Origin: Alkalibacterium putridalgicola
Lineage (GTDB): Bacteria > Bacillota > Bacilli > Lactobacillales > Carnobacteriaceae_A
DNA length: 64,000 nucleotides
Direction: 5' to 3'
Assembly: GCF_900109825.1 (NCBI RefSeq)
Contig: NZ_FOBL01000004.1
Span: 1 to 64,000, forward strand
Part shown: positions 18,924 to 28,700 of the stretch, piece after piece
Layout: each line of letters starts with the position of its first letter
How positions within the stretch are numbered: position 1 is the stretch's first letter
Notes under the pieces: model-generated
What the model was told of the DNA's origin: nothing
The model's database searches: none
What the model saw: only the letters and a program-made list of their open reading frames with translations
Made by a program: the position numbers and the translations under genes

Positions 18924-20420
18924 ATGAGTTATGTATTAGGTTTAGACTTGGGAACAAGCGGTTTGAAAGGAATCTTAGTCAATAAAGAAGGTAAGATCGT
19001 CGATGAGGCGTCATCAGAATATTCGCTGCTGACACCAAAGCGCGGGTTCAGTGAACAGGACCCACTTGAGTGGTATAGAGCGGCAAAAGAAGTAATGAAG
19101 GAGATCTTTAAATCGACTTCAGACGCGAAAGAGAAACTGGAAGGTATCAGTTTTTCCGGTCAGATGCATTCACTGGTCTTACTAGACGAAAAAGATGACG
19201 TACTGCGCAATGCCATTTTGTGGAACGATGTGCGTACGACGAAACAGTGTGACTTTATCACAGATAAAGTAGACAATCTGATCTCGATCACTAAAAATAA
19301 AGCACTTGAAGGTTTTACTCTACCAAAAATCTTATGGGTAAAAGACAATGAACCGGAAATCTTTGAAAAAGTCAGCACCTTCTTATTGCCGAAAGATTAT
19401 CTCGGCTTCCGTTTGACTGGAAGCAAGCAGATGGAATATTCTGACGCTGCAGGAACATTACTTTTAGATGTTGAATCACGTGACTGGAGTGAAGAAGTGG
19501 CGAAAGCTGTTGATGTACCGACAGCCATCTTCCCTGAACTCGTTCAGTCACAGGCTAAGATCGGTGATCTGGATCCTGCATTAGTTGAAGAACTAGGCCT
19601 GAAAAATACAGTGCCTGTCTTTTCAGGTGGAGCTGACAACCCATGTGCCGCAGTCGGAGCCGGTATCGTCCGTCCTGACCAGGGAATGGCAAGTATCGGG
19701 ACATCAGGTGTGTTCCTGTCCTATGAAGAAACAGGAGACAAAAACTACAATGGACACCTGCATTACTTCAACCATGTCGTACCGAATGCCTTCTATACGA
19801 TGGGCGTGACGCTTGCGGCAGGAAGCAGTCTGAACTGGTTCAAGAAAACTTTTGCACCGAATGAAAGCTTTGTAGAACTATTAAAAGGCGTAAAAGACAT
19901 CAAGCCGGGAGCGGATGGACTATTGTTTGCACCATATATATCAGGTGAACGTACACCGTATACAGATGGGAATATCCGTGGAACATTCTTGGGCATGGAT
20001 ATCGCACACACACGCGATCATTTTGCCCGTGCTGTTCTGGAAGGAATCACTTTCTCACTGAGAGATTCATTTGAACTGATGAAAAAACATTCAAATAAAG
20101 AATTCAAGCAGATCGTTTCTGTCGGTGGCGGAGCGAAGAATCCGGACTGGCTGCAGATGCAGGCTGATATATTTAATACACCGGTCGTTACACTGGAAAC
20201 GGAACAGGGTCCGGCAATGGGGTCAGCTATGATCGCTGCTGTAGGTGCCGGCTGGTTCGACTCTTTTGAAGCATGTTCCGAAGTCTTCGTTAACTATAAG
20301 TCAGAAGTCAAGCCGAATCCGGAAGCTGTATCTAAATACAACAAAGTATACGCCAACTACAAAGAAGTGTATCCGACTATCAAAGACCTTTCTCATAAAT
20401 TAGTGACAGATAACGACTAA
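18924..20420 (+). CDS. xylB: Xylulokinase
   Basis: A 498-residue FGGY-family kinase that phosphorylates D-xylulose to xylulose 5-phosphate. The phosphate loop GLDLGTSGLKGILV is at the N-terminus, the substrate-binding GISFSGQMHSLVLLD, ILWNDVRT and FTLPKILW blocks follow, and the C-terminal signature GGGAKNPDWLQMQADIFN is intact. Length is typical. It acts after xylose isomerase, whose gene is separated from it by 15 kb (35188), an unusual split of the usual xylAB pair. The ribosome site is weak (GGATGTGG). Confidence 0.95.
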   Translation: MSYVLGLDLGTSGLKGILVNKEGKIVDEASSEYSLLTPKRGFSEQDPLEWYRAAKEVMKEIFKSTSDAKEKLEGISFSGQMHSLVLLDEKDDVLRNAILWNDVRTTKQCDFITDKVDNLISITKNKALEGFTLPKILWVKDNEPEIFEKVSTFLLPKDYLGFRLTGSKQMEYSDAAGTLLLDVESRDWSEEVAKAVDVPTAIFPELVQSQAKIGDLDPALVEELGLKNTVPVFSGGADNPCAAVGAGIVRPDQGMASIGTSGVFLSYEETGDKNYNGHLHYFNHVVPNAFYTMGVTLAAGSSLNWFKKTFAPNESFVELLKGVKDIKPGADGLLFAPYISGERTPYTDGNIRGTFLGMDIAHTRDHFARAVLEGITFSLRDSFELMKKHSNKEFKQIVSVGGGAKNPDWLQMQADIFNTPVVTLETEQGPAMGSAMIAAVGAGWFDSFEACSEVFVNYKSEVKPNPEAVSKYNKVYANYKEVYPTIKDLSHKLVTDND

Positions 20421-20433
20421 TAGAAAGATACCG

Positions 20434-20461
20434 AAAAGCTATGATGGTTATCATAGCTTTT
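20434..20461 (+). terminator. Terminator of xylB
   Basis: AAAAGCTATGAT-ggtt-ATCATAGCTTTT, a perfect 12-bp stem followed by CTTTATCG, 14 bases after the stop codon. Confidence 0.85.
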
Positions 20462-20498
20462 CTTTATCGTAAGGGAAGTGAGTGGATCACTGTTATTT

Positions 20499-20914
20499 GT
20501 GCCTTTCATAAACTTCCTGAGTGAACGAAAGGCAGATAAGTAGCGGATATGTGCCCTTCAGGCGATCAGGTAAGACGTGAAGGGCGAAAAAGTGACTGAT
20601 ATATGCCCTTCAGGCAATTGGAGGATGCACGAAGGTCACAAAAGTGGCGTATATGTGCCCTTCAGGAAATCAGAGGATGCACGAAGGTCACAAAAGAGGC
20701 GGATATGTGCCCTCCAGCAGATCAAGGAGCGTACAAAGGTCACAAAAACCGCATTTATGTGACTCTCACAGTAAATATCGAAGCATGAAGGTCACAAAAG
20801 TGATGGATATGTGCCCTTCAGGAAATCAGAGGATGCACGAAAGGCAGATAAGTAACGGAAATTTACCCTTAGCTTGAATTGTCGAGTTCTGAGGGCACAA
20901 AAAGGTTCATTAGA
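20499..20914. repeat. Array C: 52-bp period intergenic tandem repeat, 8 units
   Basis: The anchor GTGCCC (or ATGCCC, GTGACT, TTACCC) falls at 20499, 20551, 20603, 20655, 20707, 20759, 20811 and 20863, exactly 52 bp each time. Within most units GTGCCCTTC pairs with GAAGGTCAC (for example 20655-20663 with 20683-20691, 8 of 9 matches, span 37 bp); in the second unit GCCCTTCA pairs perfectly with TGAAGGGC. The period is not a multiple of three and short open frames there follow the repeat, so it is not taken as coding. It fills the gap between xylB and the oxidoreductase operon. Confidence 0.93.
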
Positions 20915-20941
20915 AAAACAGGAACTAAGAACTTCTATAAT

Positions 20942-20970
20942 GAAAGCAATCGTCAAGCGATTGCTTTCTT
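20942..20970 (+). terminator. Hairpin ahead of the oxidoreductase operon
   Basis: GAAAGCAATCG-tcaag-CGATTGCTTTC, a perfect 11-bp stem followed by TTATT. It lies 54 bases before the first oxidoreductase start, so it could act as an attenuator or terminate readthrough. TATAAT at 20936-20941 just upstream lacks a good -35. Confidence 0.6.
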
Positions 20971-21023
20971 ATTGACAAAGAGACGCTACGGCTGAAAACA
21001 ACTGAACCGAAAGGATGGATCAA

Positions 21024-22163
21024 ATGTTACGTGTGGCAATAGTAGGAACGGGAGCGATCGCCCCGATGCATGTGGAGGCTTATCTTGAATTCTCAGAAGA
21101 GGTCAAGATCGTTGCCTTATGCGATATCTACCCGGAAAAAGCAGAAAAGATGGCGGCTAAATATAACTTGGATTCTGCTATCTATGACGATCATCAGGAC
21201 ATGCTGAAAAATGAAGAGATCGATCTGGTTTCCGTCTGTACCCCTCCATATGTTCATGCTGAAATAGCCATTAACAGTATGAAAGCAGGATCGAATACAG
21301 TTGTTGAGAAACCAATGGCTGCGTCCCTTAAAGAGTGTGATGATATGATTGAAACGTCCGAAGAAACGGGACAGACGCTTTCGGTTATTTCTCAAAACCG
21401 ATTTACCAATGATTACATGAAACTGAAAGCCCTTCTGGATGAAAAAGTGATCGGTAAAATCCTTCATACTCAAGTGGATTCCTTCTGGTGGAGAGGCAAT
21501 AACTACTATGATTTATGGTGGCGCGGAACTTGGGAAAAAGAAGGCGGCGGCTGTACATTGAATCATGCTGTCCATCATCTGGACATATTTAAATGGCTGA
21601 ATGGTCAGCCGAAAGAAATTCGTTCTGTGATGAGTAATGTTGCGCATGACAATGCCGAAGTGGAAGACATTTCCATTGCTTTAGGAAAGTATGAAGATGG
21701 CTCATTAGCCACATTGACAAGTTCGGTCATTCATCACGGTCAGGAACAGCAGATGATTTTTCAGGGGGAGACCGGAAGACTGTCAGCGCCGTTTAAAGTC
21801 TATGCTTCAAAAACAACTGAGAACGGTTTCCCGGAAGAAAATAATGAACTGATGAAAGATATAGATAATAAATGGCAGGCACTCGATGACTTGGCACATG
21901 AAGGACATACCGGACAATTGAACAACGTGATCCAGCATTTACTTGGAAACGAAGACCTTGTTGTTGATGGGGATCAAGGGAAGGAAACGCTGGAACTGAT
22001 CATGGCGATTTATTCAGCAGCAGAATCAGGAGAAACAGTGACCTTGCCGCTTGAGCCTTCTCATCCTTACTATACAAAAGAAGGTATATTGAAACAGGCC
22101 ACGAGATTCCACGAAAAATCGACATCTATTGAGAACTTTAGTCAGACAGACATCACAACCTGA
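21024..22163 (+). CDS. Gfo/Idh/MocA-family NAD(P)-dependent oxidoreductase (1 of 3)
   Basis: A 379-residue protein with the Rossmann motif RVAIVGTGAIAPMHVEAY, the family lysine motif VVEKPMAASLKECDDMI and the putative catalytic block NHAVHHLDIFKWLNG. The family oxidises or reduces sugars, sugar acids and inositols. The ATG at 21015 sits on top of its ribosome site AAAGGA, so the ATG at 21024, giving MLRVAIVG, is preferred. First gene of a probable ten-gene operon for xylan-derived oligosaccharides. The substrate is unknown; a xylose, glucuronate or 4-O-methylglucuronate derivative is a reasonable guess from context. Confidence 0.88.
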   Translation: MLRVAIVGTGAIAPMHVEAYLEFSEEVKIVALCDIYPEKAEKMAAKYNLDSAIYDDHQDMLKNEEIDLVSVCTPPYVHAEIAINSMKAGSNTVVEKPMAASLKECDDMIETSEETGQTLSVISQNRFTNDYMKLKALLDEKVIGKILHTQVDSFWWRGNNYYDLWWRGTWEKEGGGCTLNHAVHHLDIFKWLNGQPKEIRSVMSNVAHDNAEVEDISIALGKYEDGSLATLTSSVIHHGQEQQMIFQGETGRLSAPFKVYASKTTENGFPEENNELMKDIDNKWQALDDLAHEGHTGQLNNVIQHLLGNEDLVVDGDQGKETLELIMAIYSAAESGETVTLPLEPSHPYYTKEGILKQATRFHEKSTSIENFSQTDITT

Positions 22164-22182
22164 TAAATAAGGAGTTCAAACT

Positions 22183-23232
22183 ATGACTAATGCTGAAAAA
22201 AGTTTACGTGTGGGTGTAGTCGGGCTTGGAGAAGTGTCTCCAGTCCATCTGCAGGCCATAGAAGATAATGACCATGCCGACCTCGTAGCGGTGTGTGACA
22301 GGGACGACAGTTTGAAGCCGGCTGGCAGGGAAACGGCGTTTTATACAGACTATAAACAGATGATCAACGAGTGCCGGCTGGATGTCGTCCATATCTGTCT
22401 GCCGCATCATCTTCACTATCCTGTAACGAAACACTGTGCTGAAGCGGGTATTCATGTGTTCCTGGAAAAACCTTTGTCAATATCTTACGAGGAAGCATTA
22501 AAGCAGAAAGACTTGGAAGACACGACAGACAGCAAGATTTGTGTATGTTTTCAGAACCGCTACAACCCGACGTTTACTGAACTAGTAAACTGGCTGAGTA
22601 AAAAGGAAACGAGTCCGGTAACGGGAATCAAAGGTCTGGTGACCTGGTTTAGAAAAGAAGAGTATTATACATTAAGACCCTGGCGCAAAACCAAAGCAGA
22701 AGTTGGATATGGCAATATCATGAGTCAGTCGATCCACGCGCTGGATCTTATTGCCGTACTTGGAGGAGAAGTCGATTCTGTCAAAGCAACACTTTCAAAA
22801 TTGCTTGATTATGAAAGTGAAGTGGAAGATACAGCGAGTGCCGTCTTCAATTTTTCCTCTGGAGCTAAAGGGTATCTGCACGCAACAAACGCAAATATTT
22901 CAAATTCCAGTGTAGAACTCGAAGTACAAACTGAACATGAGAGGTTCTGGATCAAAGACGGAACGTTATACCGTACAGACCAGGCAGGCGATACACATAT
23001 TTTAGCTGAAGATGACCGAGTAGACGGAGCCAAATCATATTTCGGAGCCAGCCACAAACGCCTGATCGACGTTTTCTACACAGCCATATTGGACGATACG
23101 GATGAATACGTGACGGTCAAAGAAGCGTTGCCTTCCATTCAGTTGATCGAAATGATGGCCGCTTCCTCAAGAACAGTGGTAGAACCGGATATGATCACAG
23201 CAGACGAATTCTTAACTGATATGAAAGGATGA
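22183..23232 (+). CDS. Gfo/Idh/MocA-family oxidoreductase (2 of 3)
   Basis: A 349-residue protein with the nucleotide motif RVGVVGLGEVSPVHLQA, the FLEKPLSISYEEAL lysine motif and the block SQSIHALDLIAVLGGE with the expected His. It follows the first oxidoreductase by 19 bases behind AAGGAG. Sequence is distant enough from its neighbours to suggest a different substrate or step, not a recent duplication. Cytoplasmic; reaction unknown. Confidence 0.87.
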   Translation: MTNAEKSLRVGVVGLGEVSPVHLQAIEDNDHADLVAVCDRDDSLKPAGRETAFYTDYKQMINECRLDVVHICLPHHLHYPVTKHCAEAGIHVFLEKPLSISYEEALKQKDLEDTTDSKICVCFQNRYNPTFTELVNWLSKKETSPVTGIKGLVTWFRKEEYYTLRPWRKTKAEVGYGNIMSQSIHALDLIAVLGGEVDSVKATLSKLLDYESEVEDTASAVFNFSSGAKGYLHATNANISNSSVELEVQTEHERFWIKDGTLYRTDQAGDTHILAEDDRVDGAKSYFGASHKRLIDVFYTAILDDTDEYVTVKEALPSIQLIEMMAASSRTVVEPDMITADEFLTDMKG

Positions 23233-23237
23233 GTTAG

Positions 23238-24320
23238 ATGAGTAAAGTGAGCGGAATGAATCACGCACCAAAAGGAAAGCCCGATTCTGTCGTAGGGAAA
23301 GGTGAGTTCACAGTCGCGGCTATCGGCCTTGACCATGGACATATTTATGGCATGGCCAACGGTTGTGTTGAAGCAGGGGCAGTTATAAAGTGGGTCTTCG
23401 ATAAGGATCCGGAGAAAATGGCTGCCTTTAAAGAGAAGCACCCTGAAGCTCAGATCGCTGAATCAAAACAAGCCATTTATGACGATGAAGATGTCGATAT
23501 GGTTCTATCAGCCGCAGTAGCCAGTGAGCGAAGCACGATCGGGAACGAATCCATGCGTGCCGGGAAGCATTACTTTGCTGACAAAACGGCGTTCACTACA
23601 ATAGAACAGCTTGACGAAAGCAAACGTGTTGTAAAAGAAACAGGCAAACGCTTTTTTGTATACTTTGGAGAACGCTTGCATGTTGAAAGTGCTGTGTATG
23701 CCGGCCAGCTGATTGAAGAAGGAGTCATTGGGGATGTCATTCAAGTCACAGGCTTTGGTCCACACCGACTCAATAAAGAGAACCGACCTGACTGGTTCTT
23801 TGAAAAAGACAAGTACGGTGGTATCCTATGTGACATCGGCAGTCATCAGATCGAGCAGTTCCTGCATTATACAAGCAACACTGAAGCAGAAGTCGTTCAC
23901 AGTAAAGTGGCCAACTACAGCAACCCGGACAAACCCGGGCTGGAAGATTACGGGGATGCGACACTTGTAGGCGGGAATGGTGCAACCTTCTACTTTAAAG
24001 TAGACTGGTTCACTCCAGATGGTTTGTCGACCTGGGGCGATGGCCGGACCTTTATTACAGGGACCAAAGGAACGATCGAGCTCCGTAAATATGTCGATGT
24101 AGCCAAAGAAGAATCCGGCAACCATCTCTATTTAGTAACGGAAGAAGGAGAAGAGCACTACGACCTTAATGGAAAAGTGGGCTATCCATTCTTCGGTGAG
24201 ATGATCCTCGACTGCCTGAATGGAACAGAAAAAGCTATGACCCAGGATCATATCTTCAAAGCTCAGGAACTGGCTCTGCTGGCAGAAAGAGACGCCATAC
24301 AATTACAGCCTAAACTATAA
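23238..24320 (+). CDS. Atypical Gfo/Idh/MocA-family oxidoreductase (3 of 3)
   Basis: A 360-residue member starting 5 bases after the previous gene. It is unusual on two counts: the usual GxGxxG is replaced by AIGLDHGHIYGMANG, and the EKP motif is replaced by FADKTAFTT, keeping Lys but losing Glu and Pro. The catalytic-domain block CDIGSHQIEQFLHY is conserved. An extra about 20 residues (MSKVSGMNHAPKGKPDSVVG) precede the Rossmann fold. The family assignment is firm; the altered motifs suggest a distinct subgroup with its own cofactor handling or substrate. Confidence 0.85.
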   Translation: MSKVSGMNHAPKGKPDSVVGKGEFTVAAIGLDHGHIYGMANGCVEAGAVIKWVFDKDPEKMAAFKEKHPEAQIAESKQAIYDDEDVDMVLSAAVASERSTIGNESMRAGKHYFADKTAFTTIEQLDESKRVVKETGKRFFVYFGERLHVESAVYAGQLIEEGVIGDVIQVTGFGPHRLNKENRPDWFFEKDKYGGILCDIGSHQIEQFLHYTSNTEAEVVHSKVANYSNPDKPGLEDYGDATLVGGNGATFYFKVDWFTPDGLSTWGDGRTFITGTKGTIELRKYVDVAKEESGNHLYLVTEEGEEHYDLNGKVGYPFFGEMILDCLNGTEKAMTQDHIFKAQELALLAERDAIQLQPKL

Positions 24321-24344
24321 ACCTATAATACGAGGAGGATGTTG

Positions 24345-25376
24345 ATGAAAAAGTTTATCTGCAATCCGATCCTGCCTTTTGACGAATATATTCCCGATCC
24401 GGAAGTGCATGTTTTTGGTGATCGGGTCTATATATATGGAAGTCATGATGAATTCAACGGTAGGATGTACTGCGAAAATGACTATGTCACCTGGTCAGCA
24501 CCAGTCACCGATCTATCCAACTGGCGTTACGAAGGCGTCATTTATAAAAAATCCGACCACCAGTCCCCAGTAAAGATGGAAAAAAACAACATGTATGCCC
24601 CTGATGTGGCAAAAGGACCGGACGGTAACTACTATCTTTATTACTCGATCGCAGACTCAAGTGTGATATCCGTAGCTAAAAGTGACTCGCCGGCTGGACC
24701 CTTTTCGTATTATGGTGACGTGCAGTCTCATTCTGGTCATATTTATGGTGAGAGCAAGGAGGATTACTTTGAATTCGATCCAGCGGTACTGGTAGATGGG
24801 GATCGGGTGTATCTTTACTTAGGTTCTGGTCAGAAAGCGAACGAGAAAAATGGACATCCGGTCGTCGGTCTGTTTGTAAGAGAACTGGGGTCCGATATGC
24901 TGACAGCGAAAACAGAGCCAGAAATCTTGATGCCGGCGGATGATGACCGCAGTCAGCCGAACTTCTTTGAAGGGGCTTCGATACGTAAATTCGATGACTG
25001 GTATTACCTCTTGTATATGGCAACAGATTTGAGTGGTCTGCATTATATGATGAGCCGGTATCCGGACAGAGACTTCGAACACAAAGGATTACTGCATACG
25101 ACCAGTTCAAGTCAGCTCGTTGACGAACGTTCAATGTACGAAAGATATATCGTCGAGAATAACCACGGAAGTTTAGAAAAAATAAATGGAAAGTATTATA
25201 TCTTCAATCATCGTCACACGAATCAGTCACATTTTTCCAGACAAGTCGTTGGAGACAAGCTGGAAATGTCAGAAGACGGCACATTCCACCAGGCCGCATA
25301 CACAAGTGTGGGAGTGCGGGGGGAGCCGTTTAACGAGTTGACACACTATCCGGCAGCCATGACTGCAGTCTGGTGA
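24345..25376 (+). CDS. GH43 catalytic domain (arabinofuranosidase/xylosidase type), separated from its C-terminal domain
   Basis: A 343-residue beta-propeller glycosidase. Base Asp in YIPDPEVHVFGDRVYIYGSH, middle Asp in FEFDPAVLVDGD, acid Glu in FFEGASIRKFDDWYYLL. It closely parallels the first about 350 residues of the GH43 at 42318, which continues in one frame into a beta-sandwich; here the frame stops at 25374-25376 and the sandwich is encoded by the next frame, whose GTG overlaps this stop. The ATG at 24345 has GAGGAGG at 6 bases; ATG 24339 abuts it, so 24345 is the start. Likely removes arabinose or xylose from short oligosaccharides in the cytoplasm. Confidence 0.88.
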   Translation: MKKFICNPILPFDEYIPDPEVHVFGDRVYIYGSHDEFNGRMYCENDYVTWSAPVTDLSNWRYEGVIYKKSDHQSPVKMEKNNMYAPDVAKGPDGNYYLYYSIADSSVISVAKSDSPAGPFSYYGDVQSHSGHIYGESKEDYFEFDPAVLVDGDRVYLYLGSGQKANEKNGHPVVGLFVRELGSDMLTAKTEPEILMPADDDRSQPNFFEGASIRKFDDWYYLLYMATDLSGLHYMMSRYPDRDFEHKGLLHTTSSSQLVDERSMYERYIVENNHGSLEKINGKYYIFNHRHTNQSHFSRQVVGDKLEMSEDGTFHQAAYTSVGVRGEPFNELTHYPAAMTAVW

Positions 25377-25729
25377 ATGCGAAAGATTTAGCAGACCGTC
25401 CTTATATCACGCAGGAAGAAAAGGTAGGTGGCAGTCAGCCGCAGAGTTTAGTCAGGAACCTGTCAGATGGGGCTGAGCTGATCTATCGTTCCTTTTATTT
25501 GCCGGATGCAACGACTATAACAGTCGCTGTCAGAGGTCAGGCAAGAGGCGTGATCACCCTTATTTTTAGAAGCGACAGTGAGAAGTATGAACAGTTGAAA
25601 ATCGACTTGCCGACTTACGACTGGGAGGAACGCGAGATCAGTTTTTCACCTTATCAGAAGACATTTGATTTGACCCTTCGATATGAAGGGGAAGGAACAC
25701 TTGATATAAAAGAACTTAAATTTAATTAG
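25373..25729 (+). CDS. Split-off C-terminal beta-sandwich domain of the preceding GH43
   Basis: A 118-residue frame starting with GTG inside the stop region of the GH43 gene (GTGA overlap), which would allow translational coupling. Its PYITQEEK...LVRNLSDGAELIYRSFYL...TITVAVRGQARGVITLIF parallels PKITQEGK...YIQNMTDSATAGFKYFDF...KITLKVRGYCNGAFEIKT of the intact GH43 at 42318, so this is the missing CBM6-like module. Either a one-base frameshift (natural or an assembly error) or a real two-chain enzyme. There is no separate ribosome site. Confidence 0.8.
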   Translation: MNAKDLADRPYITQEEKVGGSQPQSLVRNLSDGAELIYRSFYLPDATTITVAVRGQARGVITLIFRSDSEKYEQLKIDLPTYDWEEREISFSPYQKTFDLTLRYEGEGTLDIKELKFN

Positions 25730-25750
25730 AAAAGGACGCTGGTAAAGTTT

Positions 25751-28700
25751 ATGTTTTTCGAATCGGATTATATAGCATTTAAAAATAATGAGAATCATGT
25801 TGCGGTAGTTGATGAAGAAACACTGCTGCCGATCGTTGTCTTAGACAACGAACACAAAAGTGTGAAGCGTGTGGCAGGCGATCTGCAGTCGGACCTGGAG
25901 AAAGTAACTGGGAAATCACCCGATATATTAACAGAACTACCTGAAGAGCCAGCCGTGATCGTCGGGACGGTTTCAAACGCTTCACTCATAGAACGCCTTG
26001 GGATAGACACTGCTGACTTACAGGGCAAGTGGGAAAGTTTCGCTATACAAACAGTCTTACTTCCTGGTCATGTCAGTGAAAGTATCGTCATTCTAGGCAG
26101 CGATAAACGCGGGGCGATATTCGGTGTTTATGACTTTACAGAAAAGATGGGCGTGTCTCCCTGGTACTGGTGGATGGATGTCCCCGTCAAACAGCATGAT
26201 GCCATCTACGTGAAAAAAGGCAAAGTTTCGCAGGGCGACCCAAGTGTCCAGTATCGTGGCTTTTTCCTGAACGACGAAGGCCCATCCCTGATGACCTGGG
26301 TGAGAACGCATTTCCCCGACTTTACTTATGAATTTTACGAAAAGATATTTGAACTGACACTAAGACTTAAAGGCAATTATCACTGGCCGGCCATGTGGGA
26401 CAGTACATTTTATGAGGACGATGAACTGAATATCGTCACGGCTGATCTATATGGTGTCATCATCGGAACCAGTCATCACGAACCGATGAACCGGCCGCAT
26501 GGGGACTGGAAAACACATAAAAAAGGTCCCTGGGACTATGCTGAAAATGAAATGTATCTTAAAAAGTTCTGGACTGATGGCATCGAACGCTCCAAACCTT
26601 ACGAAACGATCATTAACCTAGGTATGCGCGGTGATGGAGACGAACCGATGGGTGGAGACCTGACTTTCAAGGAAAAAATCAAGCTGATGGAAAAAATCAT
26701 CAAAGATCAGCGCGAGATCATGCAAGATACAATGGATGTGTCCATTGAAGAGGTGCCGCAGATGTGGGCCCTTTATAAAGAAGTGAAAGAGTATTATGAC
26801 TCAGGAATGGACGTGCCGGAAGACATTACGCTGCTCTGGGGTGATGACAACTTCGGAAATATCAGACGTCTGCCGACTAAAGCAGAACGCCAGCGCAAAG
26901 GCGGAGCAGGTATCTATTATCACTTTGATTATGTCGGTGGGCCGCGCTCTTATAAGTGGGTCAATACCGTCCCTATCCAGAAAACATACGAACAGATGCA
27001 CAAGGCTTATGAATATGAAGCGAAAAAACTCTGGATCGTCAACGTCGGGGATTTGAAACCGATGGAATATCAGACAGAATTCTTCATGAAGCTGGCATGG
27101 CAGGAAGAAGCGTTCAATCCGGGAAATCTTGAGGTCTATGCACAGGAATGGGCAGACTACACATTCGGTAAAGAACACGGTGAATCTGTGGCAAAAATCA
27201 TCCGAGATTACGTGAAGTTCAACGGACGAATGAAACCGGAAGTAATCAATCTTGTTGATCAGTACAGCTGGGACAATGAGTATGAAGCTGAGCGTATACT
27301 GAAAGAGTTTGAAGAAACAGTTGAGCTGGCAGAAACAGTATTCAATACGATACCGGCCGAGTATAAAGATGCGTTTTACCAAGTGGCCTATTATCCGGCC
27401 AAAGCGTCCTACACGGTCCTTAAACTTCAGCTGCTGGCCAACTTGAGCAAAAAGTATAAAAAGCAGGGACGCCGGGCAACGAATGTCATAGCTCAGGAAG
27501 CTGAGAGATTATTCGAAGCAGACAAGCAACTAACTTATGAATACAATAAACGTGTTGCTCACGGTAAATGGGATCATATGATGGACCAGCTGCATATCGG
27601 ATACACTTACTGGCAGCAGCCGGACGAACTGATCATGCCGGGAACTGCAACACTTAATGATGCTGAACGGACGGACGGTGACTGGGACATCGAGCTCGTA
27701 GACTCAAACAAAACGGACAGTTACAGCAGGAAACCGATAACGATTGACGTGTACAACAAAGGAAATGAATTGATTTCGCTGGAAGTTGCATCGGATAACG
27801 ACTGGCTGGTGATAGAACAGGAACAGCTTGATATCAGTATGCAGGAGCGGCTGGTGATCGATATCGACTGGACTAAAATCGGACACGGCGAAAATATCCA
27901 AGGCTCTGTTAAACTGAAGGATGCTGCTTCCAATGAAAGAGTGATAGATGTATTTGTGGATAATCCGAAAGAAAAATTGTCGGGCGGTTTTGTACCCGTC
28001 GATGGAAAAATAGCCATCGAAGCAGAAGACTTTTCTGAAAAAAGAGAAACCACTGGTCATCATTGGGAAGTCATCCCGGACTATGGACGCACCAAGTCAT
28101 CTCTCGCTATCTCTCCTGTAGAACGTGAACAGAATCTCTTGAGTGATGAGGCACCGAGACTGTCTTATGATATCGTCCTTCCAGAGAAAGGGAAGGCAGA
28201 TATCAAAGTCATCACAGCCCCGTCACTGCCATTCGATCCTGACAAAGGCGTGCGCCTGGGGATTTCCGTCGATGAAAAAGATATCACCGTCGTCAGCCCT
28301 GGCGACTTGTCTCAAAACGGTGAACATGACTCCAAGGATTGGGAACGCAGTGTGATTTATAACTGTCATGAGTATAAGCTCGAAGGCATTGAACTAGCTG
28401 AAGGCAAGCACACAGTCCATCTGACACTTATCGATCCTCAAGTCGTGATTCAAAAACTGGTCGTAAACTTGGGTGGAGTGAAACCGACTTATTTAGGTCC
28501 AATGCCGACACCGCATGCGGATAGACTAAACCAGTTTGAACCGTATATCCCAATAAAGAAAATCGACTTTGCCTCTCTTCCGGGGCTCGTGACACCAAAT
28601 GACGCTAAAGTTTATGCAGAAGAGAGCGGGATTTACTCTGTCGACTCGGAGTCGCTCGATGCCCTTTATCTCGATGAAAGCAAGAAACTGCTGAACGAGG

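Noticed and set aside
20577-20877. Small open frames (61-77 codons) within array C encoding repeated peptides
   Set aside because: The 52-bp period shifts frame with each unit, there are no ribosome sites, and the frames exist only because stop codons are sparse in the repeat.
20499-20914. CRISPR array
   Set aside because: Units drift along their whole length and there are no invariant repeats separated by unique spacers; no cas genes nearby.
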